From the NCBI GenBank assembly GCA_016763955.1, contig JAESSU010000381.1, forward strand, positions 1-14,899: a DNA stretch of 14,899 bases, in the 5' to 3' direction. The position numbers and the translations under genes are program-made. Within the stretch, counting starts at the first letter, position 1, and each line of letters starts with the position of its first letter. Below are positions 7,788 through 14,899 of this stretch, one piece after another. The DNA is from Phycisphaeraceae bacterium. Lineage in GTDB: Bacteria; Planctomycetota; Phycisphaerae; Phycisphaerales; Phycisphaeraceae. A model generated the notes under the pieces. That model did no database searches and was not told where the DNA came from. It was given only the letters and a program-made list of their open reading frames with translations.

Positions 7788-7992
7788 TCACGTTGCATCA
7801 TTATCTGCTGCACGGGTCAGCGATGCGTCGCGTCGCAGCTGTTTTGTACGCGTCGGACGATTGATAAACCTTTGTAGCATTTACATTCGCCAGGTCAGTC
7901 ACGCACGAGTTTTAATCGTGATTGGTATTATTGCTACGGGAAATAGCTGCGACACAACGTGTCGCTGATGCATCGCAAGATGCAATACGTGA
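7788..7992. repeat. Imperfect inverted repeat of two self-complementary units (REP-doublet or MITE-like)
   Basis: Two 28-base arms, 7817-7844 and 7941-7968, match as inverted copies at 23 of 28 positions, and all five differences are transitions. Each arm folds on itself: the right arm has a perfect seven-base stem with a three-base loop (7949-7955 with 7959-7965), and the left arm has the matching stem with one G-T pair (7820-7826 with 7830-7836). Outside the arms, TCACGTTGCATC (7788-7799) is mirrored by GATGCAATACGTGA (7979-7992). Inside, GTAGCA and TGCTAC pair, as do CACGA and TCGTG around the centre. The element fills the gap between convergent genes, so it may act as a two-way terminator, although no T-run follows a stem. 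A third partial copy, GTCGCTGATG, lies at 8022-8031 inside the neighbouring gene's end. Confidence 0.55.
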
Positions 7993-8016
7993 CGCGAGGG
8001 GTCAAATCATAACGCA

Positions 8017-10065
8017 TTACGGTCGCTGATGATGATAGACGTGGCAGTTTAAGCAACTGTTATCTGCTTGGGTGGGTGTGTGACACGAAGCGCAAGTTGC
8101 TTTGTCGTGGGGCAAGAATTGACAACGTGATAAGACTGCGGATGTTTGGTCTTCAGGGCCAGGTTGTTTGTGACATTGAGTGCAGTTATCACTGTCGCGG
8201 AGCATGGTCATATGTGGGCCGTGATTAAATTTGGAGAAACCACTGACGGCTTGGGATCGGTTCGATGCTGTCCAGTTAATGGCTTGCGACTGGGCCTCCA
8301 TTTGATGACAGGTTAGACAAGCGGTGCGAGCGAACCCGCCGGAGTCGGTTAATTGCTTGAGGATCATGCTGCGTTGTTGAGCACGGGTTGCTGTTGCATC
8401 ACTTGTTTGCGCTTTGGCTGAATTAACTCCAGTCGATTCCGATTCTACCAATGCGTCCAAAAGCCCTTTGATGACCGGGTCTGCATGACCGATGGGCCGG
8501 TAGGACACAGCGATGTCATCCTGATCAACGTACCAGCCGGCATGGCCATCTGGGTAGCTCCAGTCCGGCTCTTGGGTTTCATTTTTCTTGACTTCTTCAC
8601 CCTCAAGATCATCACTTAAAAGGGGTAGCCAGCGTTGCTGGTAGGTAAGAAATGCAAAATTCGCAGCCGCTAAAGGTTTGGCCAATGCCGTGACACGCCG
8701 ATGATTGGGTGCGACATCAAGGGCTTTGGCGATACGCTTACGGCATGTTTTTTCATCACCGTGGGCGAGGTCGTCGAGCAGGTGCTTAACCGCCTTGGTG
8801 AACAGGCTCATACTTTCATCTTCATCAGGGAACCATTCAGCGGGGATGCCATCGGCATCGGCATCGATGCTTTGCAATGCAGCTAAGGCATCATCATCAC
8901 CCAGTAACAGCAGTCGCATCAATGGCGGGATTTCATCTTCACCCATGGCCGCATCTTCAGGCCAGTAAATATCTTCGACTTCCAATAGGGGCAGTTGGAA
9001 GACCAGATGGCTATTGTCTTTCAAACTACTGCCGTGCCAGTCCTCGGTGCCTTGATTATGGCAGCCCATGCACGCTTGTTCATAAGGTTTTAAACGCATG
9101 CTAATGCCTGCGGTATCGGGCATGTGGCAGTCTGCGCAGTTGCGTGATGCGTGCTTGGGTTTTTGGTGATCAAAAGCAATCCCAGATCGGGTATGTGAGA
9201 CCAAATCAAAGGCAGGATGCCCGTCATTAAAAGAAGCGAACGAGGTGGTGTGGCAGACTTGGCACTGTGTATCACTAAGCTGCGAGAGGTTGTGCATCTT
9301 GCCCCGGTGTTCCTGATGGCAGGTGGCGCAAGCGATATCATTTTGAATGTTTGTATGGATGCCAGGCATCGCAGTAGCAGCAACGAGCGCGAGGGTGGGT
9401 GATGCGGTCTGAGGTGTTTGATTATCGCGTTTGCCCCATGAGGCTAACTGGTCGATGTTTACATTATGGACGCGCAAGGCCGAATCGCGGTCTTGATTAA
9501 AGTGACACGTCAAACAGTTCTCACTTTGGACGAGACGGTCAGGTATGCCCAGATGGCCTAACGCTCCGGATTGCGTGACACCCGAGGCGTTGTGGCAGAC
9601 GGTACAGTTAGAAGACTGGCCATTGATAGGTTCAATGGCTAAGTGGGCATGACTTAATTGGCCTGGTGAAATAATTGCGGTGGTCCAAGGGCCGTTAAGA
9701 GCGACAGTCAACAAGCCTACCGTAAATGCCAAGCATGCGAAGACGATTCGGGTCCGTTTGGTGCGACCGCTTAGTCGTGGATGGCAGACATTAAATTCAG
9801 GCTGGGGATGACAGCAGCTGCCATCGGGATTGGGCCCGTTGGGGCAAGGTCCGCCGTAGACTCCTAGACGGGTGCATTGCCAGCGGTCGCCTTCTTTGAG
9901 TGGTTCACAGGAACATTGCGCAGCACTGGTGCAAGCGCCTTTGGCATCGGGCCCGAGTGGACACGGGCGACCGTCAGTGGTGTGACCGCAGACCCATTTT
10001 TGGTTGGGGCGTTCGTAGCGACTGTCTTCGTGTCCGATTTTTTGCAAGGGAATCTTCAACGGCAT
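8017..10065 (-). CDS. Membrane-anchored decahaem cytochrome c with cysteine-rich cytoplasmic N-terminal domain
   Basis: This 682-residue protein has three parts. Residues 24-94 hold ten cysteines in two similar units, each W-x-C-x(8-9)-C-x9-C with a PCP-x-GP core (units at 24-45 and 62-84). Residues about 107-125 form one membrane helix preceded by RTKRTR, so the cysteine-rich part should lie in the cytoplasm. The rest is periplasmic and has ten CXXCH motifs: six at Cys154, 184, 246, 268, 310 and 332, then a non-haem, acidic helical region of about 245 residues, then four at Cys583, 628, 658 and 671. Its ATG shares one base with the stop of the cytochrome b-like gene upstream (TAATG), implying coupled translation and a joint complex. 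It probably accepts electrons from that membrane protein and distributes them in the periplasm. The cysteine-rich domain could bind Fe-S or zinc. I cannot name the family. Confidence 0.92.
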   Translation of the reverse strand: MPLKIPLQKIGHEDSRYERPNQKWVCGHTTDGRPCPLGPDAKGACTSAAQCSCEPLKEGDRWQCTRLGVYGGPCPNGPNPDGSCCHPQPEFNVCHPRLSGRTKRTRIVFACLAFTVGLLTVALNGPWTTAIISPGQLSHAHLAIEPINGQSSNCTVCHNASGVTQSGALGHLGIPDRLVQSENCLTCHFNQDRDSALRVHNVNIDQLASWGKRDNQTPQTASPTLALVAATAMPGIHTNIQNDIACATCHQEHRGKMHNLSQLSDTQCQVCHTTSFASFNDGHPAFDLVSHTRSGIAFDHQKPKHASRNCADCHMPDTAGISMRLKPYEQACMGCHNQGTEDWHGSSLKDNSHLVFQLPLLEVEDIYWPEDAAMGEDEIPPLMRLLLLGDDDALAALQSIDADADGIPAEWFPDEDESMSLFTKAVKHLLDDLAHGDEKTCRKRIAKALDVAPNHRRVTALAKPLAAANFAFLTYQQRWLPLLSDDLEGEEVKKNETQEPDWSYPDGHAGWYVDQDDIAVSYRPIGHADPVIKGLLDALVESESTGVNSAKAQTSDATATRAQQRSMILKQLTDSGGFARTACLTCHQMEAQSQAINWTASNRSQAVSGFSKFNHGPHMTMLRDSDNCTQCHKQPGPEDQTSAVLSRCQFLPHDKATCASCHTPTQADNSCLNCHVYHHQRP

Positions 10066-10892
10066 TATCCTAGGAAAACGTGGATTAAAAAGGCATGAAC
10101 CACTGCCACGGCGATGAGCATATAGGTAAGGGGAATGTGAATGAATAACCAGATTTTGAGTATTCCCTGCATTGCCAAGTGGTAGTCCAACGCATCTTTG
10201 GTTTTAATTAAATCTCTTAATTCAACAGCAATGGCTCGTTCTTCCGTGCCCAAGTAGCGATCTTGAGTGGTGAGTTTGCTAAGGAGGTTATGCAGAGGCT
10301 TGTGGGATTGCATCAGATGAAACCGCAGGTTCCTAGATCGTGCAAAGTAATCCGCTAGGTGAGCGGTATAAAAATCTGAAAGGATGGTGGCGTTGGTTTT
10401 TTCAACCGATTGGATCATTAAGTTTTCAGCTCGTAAGCGAAGCTCGCGTCTGAACATGGGAATCCGTTCATAGATCACTTCCGAGCCTCGAACAGCGAGT
10501 CTTGGTGGGATGGCGCGTGTGAGAATGATCCCAAGAACGCCGCTGGTAAATGTTGTGATGTACAGGGTTGCGAGTGTGACTTCGATGATGCCGTTGGGGA
10601 TTCGAAATCCGATGTGGAAAGCAAACACTAGGAGGGTAATCCAAGCGACGTAGAGATGCAGTTGAAGCCATGTCGCAGATCGCAAGAGTGGCGGGTAGGT
10701 CAGCTTTTTTCGCAAGTTATAGCAGGCTAGAAAGAGGATCATTCCCAGCAAAGCCCATCCGGTGGCGTAATGGGTATCGCGCAATGACAAGTTGCTTGCG
10801 ATAAGCAGCAACGCTAAGCCAGCTGCCAAGGCTAGTGTTAAAAGCGATGACAAGTAACGTCTAAAGCGGAATGTTCTTATCGGTTGAACCAT
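10065..10892 (-). CDS. Five-helix membrane protein, predicted dihaem cytochrome b
   Basis: This 275-residue protein has predicted helices at about 13-32, 43-59, 74-96, 101-125 and 245-274. Helix 3 carries His79 and His93; helix 5 carries His252 and His266. Both pairs are spaced H-x13-H, the arrangement used by helix pairs that sandwich two b haems. Charge distribution (RFRRY before helix 1, RKK after helix 2) puts the N-terminus and the long 126-244 loop in the cytoplasm. His79 and His252 then lie near the cytoplasmic face, and His93 and His266 near the periplasmic face. Such a protein would carry electrons across the membrane between the overlapping upstream ferredoxin (16-base overlap) and the downstream decahaem cytochrome (1-base overlap). 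The loop is rich in charged helix and may dock the ferredoxin. It might also exchange electrons with quinone. The family is not recognised by name. Confidence 0.8.
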   Translation of the reverse strand: MVQPIRTFRFRRYLSSLLTLALAAGLALLLIASNLSLRDTHYATGWALLGMILFLACYNLRKKLTYPPLLRSATWLQLHLYVAWITLLVFAFHIGFRIPNGIIEVTLATLYITTFTSGVLGIILTRAIPPRLAVRGSEVIYERIPMFRRELRLRAENLMIQSVEKTNATILSDFYTAHLADYFARSRNLRFHLMQSHKPLHNLLSKLTTQDRYLGTEERAIAVELRDLIKTKDALDYHLAMQGILKIWLFIHIPLTYMLIAVAVVHAFLIHVFLG

Positions 10893-12688
10893 TGGCTGAG
10901 TATATCCATTTCGCGCATATCAACGCGTTTAAGGGCATCATGAGGGCAAGCACGTTCACAAGCAGGGCCGCCGTGATGGTCGGTGCACAGATCGCATTTG
11001 GTGGCTTTGGCAATGGGTTTGCCATTGTTAGGATTGACGACAATAGCGTCGCTGTTGAGTTGGTCTCGGATTTCGACCATGCGAATATTTTCGTAAGGGC
11101 AACTGCTTGCGCACACACCGCAGCCGATGCATGTGATGTCGTTGATAACCACTTCGCCGCCTTGTGTGGTGCGATGGATTGCGCCGGTGGGGCAGCCGAT
11201 CATGCACACCGGGTCTGCACAGTGCATACACGCATTGGCCACGAGGTAGTGATCGATGGTTGTGCCATGGCGGACAAAACGCGGATTGTTGTCATGTCCA
11301 CTAGAGCAGGCTCGGACACAGTCATCACAGCGTGTGCAGCGATCTAGGTCGATGAGCATGGTCGCCGAGCCGTTGATGAAGCGGTTTTCGACGAGGGATT
11401 CGAGTATCACCGGGGCGATGCGGTCTTTTTCAGCAGAGGGGTTTTGAGTCGGTGTCGATGGGCTAGGCGGTGAGGAAACTTTGTTTTGGAGAACGGGGAT
11501 TTGATCAACTGGGATGTTGGGGATGATCAACTGCTCGGCGGTGGCTGTGGGGACGCGCACGATGTCGACGTAGCCGATGGCCCGGAGGGTGGTGGTCAAG
11601 GGGGTGGGGTCGTTAGGGTGTTTGGCATTGTGAGCCAGTTCGGCAAGGCCGTAGACATCGCCTTTACTTAGATAGCCTAGGGTGTGTTCACCGCTACCTT
11701 GTTTACAGCTGATACGCGCGAATCCTGCTCGGATGATAATCAGGCCGTTGGGGTAATGTCCTTGGGCTGCGATCACGGGTTCTTGGGTGAGGGGGTTGGA
11801 ATTTTCTTCGCGCAATGCTTGATAGCTGCCATACCAGTCGTAAGAACCGTAGGTGGCAAACTCTGCGGTTTGGACGATGGGTTGAAGCTGCGTGTCACTG
11901 CGTTGGTGCAGATGAATTTGAGCTGCATTTTGCAGAGCATCTTTTAATCCGCGTTCACGGTAGAGCTGGTCAACGTATTGGCGCAGTGCGTTGTCGAGTT
12001 GGCGTAGGTCTCGCAAACCTTGCCAGCGGATTTCTAATAGTTGGGTATCGCCTTGAGCCACGCAGCTCGCAGCTCGTGGAATGCGTCCTAGTGCCGCAAG
12101 TTCACCAAAGAGTACGCCCGTTTCCATGGTGACGGTGTTGGTGATTTTTAGGGGACTTTTGGGATCCGTTGGGTCCAGAGGTTCTTTTAGCGCTTTAAGG
12201 ACATTTGGGATGTCTTGAATTGCAAACGTCGTGCCCGGTTTGGCAGTTGTGCCAGAACCCTCACGCAGTTGCGGGTAGAGGCGAGTGTCACGGGACTCAG
12301 GCATGCGTGGCAAGGTGAAGAGCTTGGTGAATGATCGCCAGCGACTTTGGGTTTTGGTCTTCTTGCGACCCAGCAGTGTCGGGTCCAGATCATCAAGTAG
12401 AACCTTGACGCTACCGACAAGTGTAATAAAAGCAGAGTTCCCGTAATCACCTTTACGGACGATGACATCACCATCATGGAACTGTAATAACCGAGTGTCA
12501 TTGTGGAGGATGTCCTTGAGCTTCTTGCGATTTTCCATCTTGGCAAAAGGTTCGATCACAAGGAGTCGTTGGACAAGTTCCTCCTGCGCTTTTTGAGCTA
12601 CCTCAGGCGTTTGATCACGCTGTGATCGCTCGGCAAAGAAGGGAATGTCCCAACGTTTGGGCCGATCTAGCACACTTGTTTTACTCAT
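10877..12688 (-). CDS. Soluble protein with two cyclic-nucleotide-binding folds fused to a 4x[4Fe-4S] ferredoxin domain
   Basis: This 603-residue protein has no signal peptide or membrane helix. The first cNMP-binding fold starts at FHDGDVIVRKGDYG (70-83) and ends with a phosphate-binding cassette FGELAALGRIPRAAS (194-208) that keeps the key Glu196 and Arg205. About 85 residues are inserted between the two halves (roughly 101-187). A second fold (about 279-380) has YGLAEL but no matching arginine, so it is probably a non-binding copy. After a Pro/Ser linker (402-420) comes an iron-sulfur domain of the DmsB/HybA kind with four clusters, at Cys451-461, 487-499, 520-530 and 565-581. It is probably a cytoplasmic electron carrier whose activity or docking responds to cAMP or cGMP. 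It overlaps the cytochrome b-like gene by 16 bases. A transcription role is unlikely because no DNA-binding helix-turn-helix follows the cNMP folds. Confidence 0.9.
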   Translation of the reverse strand: MSKTSVLDRPKRWDIPFFAERSQRDQTPEVAQKAQEELVQRLLVIEPFAKMENRKKLKDILHNDTRLLQFHDGDVIVRKGDYGNSAFITLVGSVKVLLDDLDPTLLGRKKTKTQSRWRSFTKLFTLPRMPESRDTRLYPQLREGSGTTAKPGTTFAIQDIPNVLKALKEPLDPTDPKSPLKITNTVTMETGVLFGELAALGRIPRAASCVAQGDTQLLEIRWQGLRDLRQLDNALRQYVDQLYRERGLKDALQNAAQIHLHQRSDTQLQPIVQTAEFATYGSYDWYGSYQALREENSNPLTQEPVIAAQGHYPNGLIIIRAGFARISCKQGSGEHTLGYLSKGDVYGLAELAHNAKHPNDPTPLTTTLRAIGYVDIVRVPTATAEQLIIPNIPVDQIPVLQNKVSSPPSPSTPTQNPSAEKDRIAPVILESLVENRFINGSATMLIDLDRCTRCDDCVRACSSGHDNNPRFVRHGTTIDHYLVANACMHCADPVCMIGCPTGAIHRTTQGGEVVINDITCIGCGVCASSCPYENIRMVEIRDQLNSDAIVVNPNNGKPIAKATKCDLCTDHHGGPACERACPHDALKRVDMREMDILSQWFNR

Positions 12689-12772
12689 TACGTCTTTAGC
12701 TTTCTATCAGCACAGGGCGATTGATCTATACACCTGATGGCAGGATATCTGCGTTGATACATGGGGCATGCT

Positions 12773-13861
12773 TTATTGCTGATGAGCAGTTCCCTTGTAA
12801 TCCTTCTCGGCGGGCAACAAGGCATCGATAGCAGTCAATGTTGAGCCATCATGTTTTTTGAGAAATGCCAGTGATGCGGCTTTGAGTTTCTCAGGCAGTG
12901 CAGCGTCAATCGCAGTGGATTCATCAATCGTCTTAGGGACATCGCTGATTGCAGCGGCTAGCTCTTCGATGGGTTGTGCATCTAATATCGCTTGAACCTT
13001 GTCGCGAATCTTGTTTGCACGTGCGACCATGGCCTTGTGGAAAACGCCTCCTTTGGCAGTGACGATCGTGATGTTTTTGAGCGTGGTTTCAAGATCAACC
13101 ATCGCACCGATCACATAAAGACGACGCAGCTGGTTCGGTGAAGACTTGCGGTTTTTTGGGGCAGCTGTTGCTGCGGTGTCCAAAAAGTTATGACGAATTT
13201 CACCTTGAGACCATGCGACCAAATCAAAGTCACTGCCTGCGTGGTGACCTCCCTTATTGACCATTTCTTCGTTGGGAACGGTATGACAACTAAAGCAGTT
13301 GCTTGCGATGTCATAGATCATTGCGGAGTGAATCATGCCCATTTTTTGAGCTGCGGCGATACGCTTTTGCTTACTTTCAGCAGGCTGGTCTTTGCCAGTC
13401 CCCATCTCCATGGCTTTGGCGGTGGGGTCGCCGCCTTGTTTGTTGTGCACGTCAAACCAATCACTCGCCGGTGAGTGACAGGATTCACAGCTAATACCCC
13501 ATGCGGATTTTAGACGTGTACCTTTGAGCTTGGAGGTGTAGTGACACTGACGACAAGCTCCGGCACTTTTCATACTACGCTGGCCCATTTTTTCTAAAAT
13601 AGCTTTGGCCTGGGGTGTGCGACCCCGGCTTTTAAATGTCGCAAAGTGGGTCGTCTGTTTCCAGGCCTCAGCTTCTAAGGCGTGGCATGATGAACAATTG
13701 TTGTCGTACTTTAAGGGGCCAATGATTTTTGCGGCTTTTGCGATTTCTTCTGCTTCGGTGGCAGCAAAAATTTGAACGCTAAGCATTGGGATTAATACCA
13801 TCACCAATAACAAAGAAGCGATCGAGCGTGTGTTTGATTTTAGATTGTTGTGGTGTGACAT
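12773..13861 (-). CDS. Periplasmic tetrahaem cytochrome c554-like protein
   Basis: This 362-residue protein starts with a signal peptide (hydrophobic 14-30, likely cleaved after IFA, residue 33). Four CXXCH motifs lie at Cys56, Cys103, Cys125 and Cys189, a spacing like the tetrahaem cytochrome c554 family, whose members shuttle electrons in nitrogen-compound metabolism. Candidate distal histidines include H72, H138, H178 and H206/H207. The last 130 residues carry no haem motif and look helical, with an Ala/Lys-rich character. The gene lies 84 bases before the cNMP-ferredoxin gene on the same strand, so it may be in the same operon. It could be the soluble periplasmic acceptor or donor of the membrane-bound conduit. 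The ATG at 13861 has only a weak upstream purine run. The substrate cannot be read from sequence. Confidence 0.88.
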   Translation of the reverse strand: MSHHNNLKSNTRSIASLLLVMVLIPMLSVQIFAATEAEEIAKAAKIIGPLKYDNNCSSCHALEAEAWKQTTHFATFKSRGRTPQAKAILEKMGQRSMKSAGACRQCHYTSKLKGTRLKSAWGISCESCHSPASDWFDVHNKQGGDPTAKAMEMGTGKDQPAESKQKRIAAAQKMGMIHSAMIYDIASNCFSCHTVPNEEMVNKGGHHAGSDFDLVAWSQGEIRHNFLDTAATAAPKNRKSSPNQLRRLYVIGAMVDLETTLKNITIVTAKGGVFHKAMVARANKIRDKVQAILDAQPIEELAAAISDVPKTIDESTAIDAALPEKLKAASLAFLKKHDGSTLTAIDALLPAEKDYKGTAHQQ

Positions 13862-13967
13862 GTGAGGGCTTTCTTTGATGGTTTAAGACGTTGGGTTTGT
13901 TAGGCCCCGGTGGGTTATGGATCGATTTGTTTGATTTAAAATAAAGTAGAAGGCTTGCGTGATAAGT

Positions 13968-14899
13968 TTATGCGTCCAATGTGATTTCACCTTTGGGTTT
14001 GCAACAGCACACTAAACAGGAGCCTGCTTCACACTCGAAGTCTGGGGGTGATTCGTACTGGACTTCACCGGAAATGATGGCTGTTAGACAAGTGCCACAA
14101 CTGCCTTTGCCGCATCCTATTGGGATTGTTGCGCCCATTGAATCAGCGAACTTCCAGAGTGTCTGGGCGCTATCGTCCCAGTTGGCGGCCTTGCCGTTAC
14201 GGTTGAGGGTGACCTTGGGGCCGGTGGCATTGGGATTGACTTTTTTCACGACTTTCGTGCCGGCAGCAGGCCCAAAAGCTTCTAAGTTAATGCTCGATTT
14301 GGGAACGCCCCAAGACTTAAGGTCTTTGACGATCGAATCCATCATCGGCGGTGGGCCGCACATGTAAAACTCGTAGTTGTTAGAGGGGAGCAAGCTTTTG
14401 AAGAGTTCAACACTCACACGTTGGGCATGGGCGTAGTCTTGTCCTTGAACACAGTCATCAGTCGGGTTGGAATAACAAATATGAAGATGGATGTTGTCAT
14501 GAGCACTAGCGAGATCTTCGAGGTGCTGTTTCATAGCATGCTCGCTCTTATTGCGAACACCATAAAAGAACCAAGTTTCGCGACTGGATTCAGATTCGAC
14601 AATCGTGTTAAGCATGCTGACCACAGGTGTCAGGCCCACACCCCCGCCAATAAGTACCACAGGTCGTTCGTCAGTCATGTCCAGATAAAAGGCCCCTGCG
14701 GGGGTACTCACATCAAGAATCGTTCCGACATTAACATGGTCGTGGAAATAATTGGACGAAAGTCCAGCAGGTGCGTCAGGCGCGTTGCGCGGCGGTGGCA
14801 CACGTTTGATAGAAACACGGTAATAATCTGGATGCGATGAATCCGATAGAGAATAACAACGTACCACAGGCGCGTTCTGACCGGGAATATGCAGATGAA
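13968..14899 (-). CDS. Flavohaemoglobin-type FAD/NAD(P)H reductase with C-terminal [2Fe-2S] domain, 5' end beyond the window
   Basis: The frame is open to the right edge. Codons upstream of the GTG at 14867 read HLHIPGQNAPVVRCYSLSD, the family's FAD-binding P-G-Q and R-x-Y-S-L-S motifs, so that GTG is internal and the true start is outside. PAGLSSNYFHDHVNVG and VLIGGGVGLTP follow, closely resembling the reductase half of Hmp flavohaemoglobins, then CGPPPMM of the NAD(P)H-binding domain. The C-terminus is a plant-type ferredoxin with CGKGSCGTC and a final CLVCCC. The protein should move electrons from NAD(P)H through FAD to [2Fe-2S] and on to an acceptor. The acceptor might be a missing N-terminal domain or a separate protein such as hybrid cluster protein (as with Hcr). 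In a nitrate-reducing setting, detoxification of nitric oxide or other reactive nitrogen is a reasonable guess only. It ends 106 bases before the cytochrome c554-like gene. Confidence 0.88.
   Translation of the reverse strand, partial: HLHIPGQNAPVVRCYSLSDSSHPDYYRVSIKRVPPPRNAPDAPAGLSSNYFHDHVNVGTILDVSTPAGAFYLDMTDERPVVLIGGGVGLTPVVSMLNTIVESESSRETWFFYGVRNKSEHAMKQHLEDLASAHDNIHLHICYSNPTDDCVQGQDYAHAQRVSVELFKSLLPSNNYEFYMCGPPPMMDSIVKDLKSWGVPKSSINLEAFGPAAGTKVVKKVNPNATGPKVTLNRNGKAANWDDSAQTLWKFADSMGATIPIGCGKGSCGTCLTAIISGEVQYESPPDFECEAGSCLVCCCKPKGEITLDA

Noticed and set aside
7714..7968. An 84-codon plus-strand open frame crossing the end of the transporter gene
   Set aside because: It starts inside the transporter in another frame and its remainder is the inverted repeat; no protein-like pattern is visible.
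7788..7992. An integron attC site
   Set aside because: The element has inverted arms but no GTTRRRY core site was found at the ends, no integrase is present, and the genes around it are operons, not cassettes.
10877..12688. A CRP/FNR-family transcription factor
   Set aside because: The cNMP folds are followed by a Pro/Ser linker and an iron-sulfur electron-transfer domain, not a helix-turn-helix.

Overview
The window is a bacterial respiratory redox island. It carries a periplasmic nitrate reductase (Nap) operon next to a second, oppositely oriented set of multihaem, b-type and iron-sulfur electron carriers. Covalent haem attachment, a Tat leader on NapA and several single-helix membrane anchors point to a diderm (Gram-negative type) envelope. 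The unusual nap gene set and the abundance of anchored multihaem cytochromes would fit Planctomycetota or a related anaerobic lineage. That placement is an inference; no taxonomic marker lies in the window.

Layout. (1) The minus-strand gene at the left edge (1-684, cut by the edge) encodes a membrane-anchored cytochrome c with four CXXCH motifs. (2) A divergent intergenic region (685-808) holds a good minus-strand promoter candidate. (3) On the plus strand, 809-7781 reads napD, napA, a tandem-duplicated napB, a NapF/NapG-like 4x[4Fe-4S] protein, a 109-residue unknown, moaA and a MOT1-type molybdate transporter. The genes overlap or are separated by short gaps, so this is probably one transcription unit that makes a nitrate reductase and supplies its molybdenum cofactor. 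(4) The gap between the convergent blocks (7782-8016) contains two self-complementary units in opposite orientation, resembling a REP doublet. (5) The minus-strand block 14899-8017 reads, in transcription order: a flavohaemoglobin-type reductase with a C-terminal [2Fe-2S] domain (cut by the edge), a tetrahaem cytochrome c554-like protein, a soluble protein joining two cyclic-nucleotide-binding folds to four [4Fe-4S] sites, a five-helix membrane protein with two H-x13-H pairs, and an anchored decahaem cytochrome with a cysteine-rich cytoplasmic N-terminus. The last three genes overlap end to end.

How they may work together. NapA reduces nitrate in the periplasm and receives electrons through the NapB-like tetrahaem protein. 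No NapC or NapH is present, so the divergent anchored cytochrome or another quinol dehydrogenase may feed it. The overlapping three-gene set looks like a complete electron path from cytoplasm to periplasm: iron-sulfur protein, two stacked b haems, decahaem cytochrome, with a possible cyclic-nucleotide switch at its cytoplasmic entry. This path is the most novel element of the window. The window encodes 22 CXXCH motifs and about eleven [4Fe-4S] sites in under 15 kb.
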